Source: Burkholderiales bacterium (GTDB taxonomy: Bacteria > Pseudomonadota > Gammaproteobacteria > Burkholderiales > Burkholderiaceae_C). Taken from it: a stretch of DNA of 7,360 bases. The stretch spans positions 1 through 7,360 of the forward strand of contig JANXTP010000049.1 of the NCBI GenBank assembly GCA_025352345.1, written 5' to 3'. Shown here one piece after another: positions 6,797 through 7,360 of this stretch. A program made the position numbers and the translations under genes. The notes under the pieces are model-generated. The model worked only from the letters and a program-made list of their open reading frames with translations. It searched no databases and was not told where the DNA came from. How positions within the stretch are numbered: the first letter of the stretch is position 1; every line of letters begins with the position of its first letter.

Positions 6797-6871
6797 AGCG
6801 CCTTTCTTTACAGAGAACACAGAATAACTGTGTAGCTTCAACCTATCCTGACCCATTCAAGCAAAGGCGCT
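6797..6871 (-). promoter_or_regulatory. Structured 5' leader of the RRM mRNA with Shine-Dalgarno-pairing inverted repeat
   Basis: In the minus-strand RNA, AGCGCCUUU (6871-6863) is perfectly complementary over 9 nt to AAAGGCGCU (6805-6797). The latter contains the AAAGG ribosome-site sequence 8 nt before the ATG. Two more G-C pairs can form across a one-base bulge. A second hairpin, ACACAG/CUGUGU with loop UUAUU (6833-6817), is nested inside. Folding energy was not computed; a regulatory role is inferred. Confidence 0.45.
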
Positions 6872-6888
6872 GCTACTGAACACAGAAT
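6815..6888. repeat. 11-bp direct repeat GAACACAGAAT, two copies
   Basis: GAACACAGAAT occurs at 6815-6825 and 6878-6888, identical and in the same orientation, 63 bp start to start (about six helical turns). One copy covers the predicted transcription start of the RRM gene. The other lies in the leader just before the ribosome site and forms half of the ACACAG/CTGTGT palindrome. It could be a paired protein-binding site or part of an RNA switch. Confidence 0.55.
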
Positions 6889-6891
6889 TTC

Positions 6892-6921
6892 ATTATGGGT
6901 GCGTTGGCCGATATTGCGCAA
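6892..6921 (-). promoter_or_regulatory. Candidate sigma70 promoter for the RRM protein gene
   Basis: Reading leftward, TTGCGC (6921-6916, 3/6), an 18-bp spacer and CATAAT (6897-6892, 5/6) would start transcription near 6885. That gives a leader of about 93 nt, long in the way known for cold-shock mRNAs. The -10 is good and the -35 weak. Confidence 0.45.
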
Positions 6922-6940
6922 AGGCTTCTCAAAATCGCGC

Positions 6941-6955
6941 ACAACAAAGTGTTGT
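6941..6955. promoter_or_regulatory. Operator-like dyad in the divergent spacer
   Basis: ACAACA (6941-6946), a 3-bp spacer AAG and TGTTGT (6950-6955) form a perfect 6-bp dyad. It lies 20 bp upstream of the predicted -35 box of the RRM gene and 87 bp upstream of the GMC gene start. A dimeric repressor or activator could bind it, but the regulator is unknown. On the plus strand it is followed by TTT, so a small hairpin is an alternative reading. Confidence 0.3.
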
Positions 6956-7042
6956 TTTGCAGGTATCGCTCCGCGTGAAGTTTCCAAGCCCCCCTCATCC
7001 TCATTGTTTTAGACGCTGCGACGCCAGTTCGGTGAAACCCTG

Positions 7043-7360
7043 ATGAGCCGCCCTATTTACGACTACATCGTCTGCGGCGCCGGTACCGCCGGCTGCTTGC
7101 TGGCCAACCGGCTCAGCGCCGATCCGACGAAGCGCGTGCTGTTGATCGAAGCCGGCGGCAAGGACGATTACGCCTGGATCCACATCCCGGTGGGCTACCT
7201 GCGTTGCATCGGCAACCCACGCACCGACTGGATGTTCCACACAGAGGCCGAGGCGGGCCTCGGTGGGCGGTCGTTGCGTTACCCGCGCGGCAAGGTGCTA
7301 GGCGGCTGCAGCAGCATCAACGGCATGATCTACATGCGCGGTCAGGCACGCGATTACGAC
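7043..7360 (+). CDS. GMC-family FAD oxidoreductase (choline dehydrogenase-like), N-terminal part
   Basis: The first 106 residues of a flavoprotein that runs off the window end; I translated it by hand. GAGTAGCLLANRLS (12-25) is the Rossmann glycine loop that binds the FAD ADP moiety, and LLIEAGG (33-39) ends with the ribose-binding glutamate E36. RYPRGKVLGGCSSINGMIYMRG (79-100) contains the GMC signature near the flavin: the GGCSSIN block and the following MIYMRG. Family members are usually about 530-560 residues and oxidise alcohols or choline, passing electrons to a quinone or other acceptor. The substrate-defining C-terminal domain is not visible, so no gene symbol is given. ATG 7043 is the first start after an in-frame TAG at 7010. 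The ribosome site is weak (GGTGAAA region). Confidence 0.93.
   Translation, partial: MSRPIYDYIVCGAGTAGCLLANRLSADPTKRVLLIEAGGKDDYAWIHIPVGYLRCIGNPRTDWMFHTEAEAGLGGRSLRYPRGKVLGGCSSINGMIYMRGQARDYD

Larger units (their letters stand above)
6793..7042. other. Divergent 250-bp non-coding region
   Basis: The region is visibly more AT-rich than the surrounding genes and has no supportable ORF. It holds the RRM gene leader, its promoter and the dyad at 6941-6955. In the part nearest the GMC gene (6956-7042) I see no convincing promoter. An in-frame TAG at 7010-7012 bounds the GMC gene on its 5' side. Confidence 0.6.

Noticed and set aside
6220..6879. A 219-codon plus-strand Ala/Thr-rich open frame with ATG just after the SDR stop
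   Set aside because: It is created by the antisense of glycine codons (GCC/ACC runs) and crosses the terminator stem-loop. It is explained by the repeat in the RRM gene.

Overview
The window reads as ordinary chromosomal DNA of a high-GC, Gram-negative bacterium, most likely a betaproteobacterium of the order Burkholderiales. This is inferred from the strong G/C bias at third codon positions, the Kdo/LPS gene set and the sequence character of the LptC and KdsD proteins; no database comparison was possible. I see no rRNA, tRNA, CRISPR array, insertion sequence, integrase or phage gene.

Layout. On the left, two genes run leftward: a 3'-truncated FAD-dependent dehydrogenase (844 down to 1, leaving the window) and a KefB/KefC-type cation:proton antiporter with C-terminal RCK domains (2934-934). 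Diverging from the antiporter is a tight rightward cluster: kdsD (arabinose-5-phosphate isomerase, about 3071-4075), kdsC (Kdo-8-phosphate phosphatase, 4075-4659), lptC (LPS export, 4703-5380) and a short-chain dehydrogenase (5401-6219). A strong stem-loop at 6225-6254 closes this cluster and also serves the convergent gene, a glycine-rich RRM RNA-binding protein (6792-6289). A 250-bp divergent regulatory region (6793-7042) separates that gene from a rightward GMC-family oxidoreductase (7043 onward), cut by the window end.

How the genes work together. KdsD and KdsC provide two steps of Kdo synthesis (ribulose-5-P to arabinose-5-P; Kdo-8-P to Kdo). LptC is part of the bridge that carries finished LPS from the inner membrane to the outer membrane. 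kdsD/kdsC overlap by one base, and kdsC and lptC are linked through a 16-codon mini-ORF with ATGA/TTGA overlaps, so translational coupling is likely. The expected lptA and lptB do not follow; an SDR gene stands in their place. The other genes (FAD dehydrogenase, antiporter, RRM protein, GMC enzyme) have no obvious pathway link to LPS.

The most interesting non-coding signal is the leader of the RRM protein mRNA. A perfect 9-nt inverted repeat would pair the Shine-Dalgarno region with an upstream leader segment. A hairpin is nested in the loop, and an 11-bp repeat is duplicated 63 bp apart. This looks like a possible RNA-structure switch, which remains inference. I did not find a convincing new multi-gene system in the window.
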